A stretch of 7,532 nt of DNA from positions 1-7,532 of the forward strand of contig SBFZ01000271.1 in assembly GCA_006227095.1 (NCBI GenBank), written 5' to 3'. A program made the position numbers and the translations under genes. A model generated the notes under the pieces. The model was given only the letters and a program-made list of their open reading frames with translations, was not told the origin of the DNA and did no database searches. Of this stretch, positions 7,233 through 7,532 are shown in pieces (positions within the stretch are counted from its first letter, which is position 1; every line of letters begins with the position of its first letter). Source of the stretch: Bacteroidota bacterium (lineage in GTDB: Bacteria; Bacteroidota; Bacteroidia; Bacteroidales; VadinHA17).

Positions 7233-7532
7233 CTACTCCCGCTTGATTGCAGTGGCCGGATTAGTACAGGATGCCCTGTATGCCTGGTATCCAACCGTCA
7301 TTGCAGCAAGAATAAGCGTCGCTACGGCAATCATGACAAATACCAGGATATTGATATCGATTCTGTATGCAAACTGTTGCAGAAGTTTGTGAACTATGAA
7401 CCATCCGGAAGGAATAGCTATTGCCAGGGCAATAAGTACCAGGACAAGGAATTCCCTGGCCATTGTAAAGATGACTGACGGGGAGTCTGCTCCCATGACC
7501 TTGCGGACACCTATTTCGTTTGTGCGCCGTTC
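7233..7532 (-). CDS. MacB/FtsX-family ABC transporter permease, C-terminal fragment cut by the window edge
   Basis: The frame is open from the right edge to the TAG at 7233-7235 and encodes the last 99 residues. A Met at 7494-7496 is internal: the 12 residues before it, ERRTNEIGVRKV, are the second coupling motif of this family. After it come two membrane helices (about 28-47 and 61-82 of the fragment) and the tail NPATAIKRE, the usual end of the second FtsX unit. By comparison with its neighbours about 700 residues are missing to the right. It is upstream of, and in the same direction as, the 806-residue permease, with a 61-nt gap, so the two are probably transcribed together. The truncation is only an effect of the window boundary, not evidence of a broken gene. 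Confidence 0.9.
   Translation of the reverse strand, partial: ERRTNEIGVRKVMGADSPSVIFTMAREFLVLVLIALAIAIPSGWFIVHKLLQQFAYRIDINILVFVMIAVATLILAAMTVGYQAYRASCTNPATAIKRE

Noticed and set aside
7494..7496. ATG as the start of an 87-residue membrane protein at the right edge
   Set aside because: The codons upstream to the window edge encode the conserved ERRTNEIGVRKV motif, so this is the tail of a larger permease.
2..7532. Mobile element, CRISPR array or phage content
   Set aside because: No transposase, integrase, regularly spaced repeats, terminal inverted repeats or phage structural genes are visible.

Overview
The window reads as a piece of a Bacteroidota chromosome. The reasons are indirect. 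It is filled with about 800-residue, twice-duplicated MacB/FtsX-type permeases of the kind that form large paralogous families in that phylum. Its start codons also lack clear Shine-Dalgarno sequences, which is common there. Base composition looks moderate in GC by eye. No rRNA, tRNA, CRISPR array, transposase or integrase is visible.

Layout, left to right: (a) positions 2-1663, + strand, the C-terminal two thirds of a permease whose 5' end lies outside the window; (b) positions 1722-4127, - strand, a complete permease convergent with the first; (c) positions 4302-4610, + strand, a 102-residue soluble GRAM/PH-like protein, divergent from (b) and followed by one strong and one weaker terminator-like hairpin; (d) positions 4751-7171, - strand, a second complete permease, convergent with the small gene; (e) positions 7233-7532, - strand, the last 99 residues of a fourth permease, 61 nt upstream of (d) and probably co-transcribed with it.

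The four large genes are paralogues. Each complete one has the plan TM1, extracytoplasmic domain 1, three-helix FtsX unit, TM5, extracytoplasmic domain 2, three-helix FtsX unit. Each FtsX unit carries the cytoplasmic signature E-[VI]-G-[VI]-[RK]-K-x-x-G. One chain therefore looks like a fused permease pair. In well-studied relatives (MacB, LolCDE, FtsEX) such permeases work with an ATPase that drives movement of periplasmic domains. No ATPase gene, membrane-fusion protein or outer-membrane partner is in this window, so the substrate and the ATPase partner cannot be read from it.

The least ordinary element is the small GRAM-domain gene enclosed between permease genes. Its role is unknown, and any link to the transporters rests only on position. 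I see no convincing evidence of a wholly new system here. The best leads are the GRAM gene, the missing ATPase, and the loss of key coupling-motif residues in permease (b).
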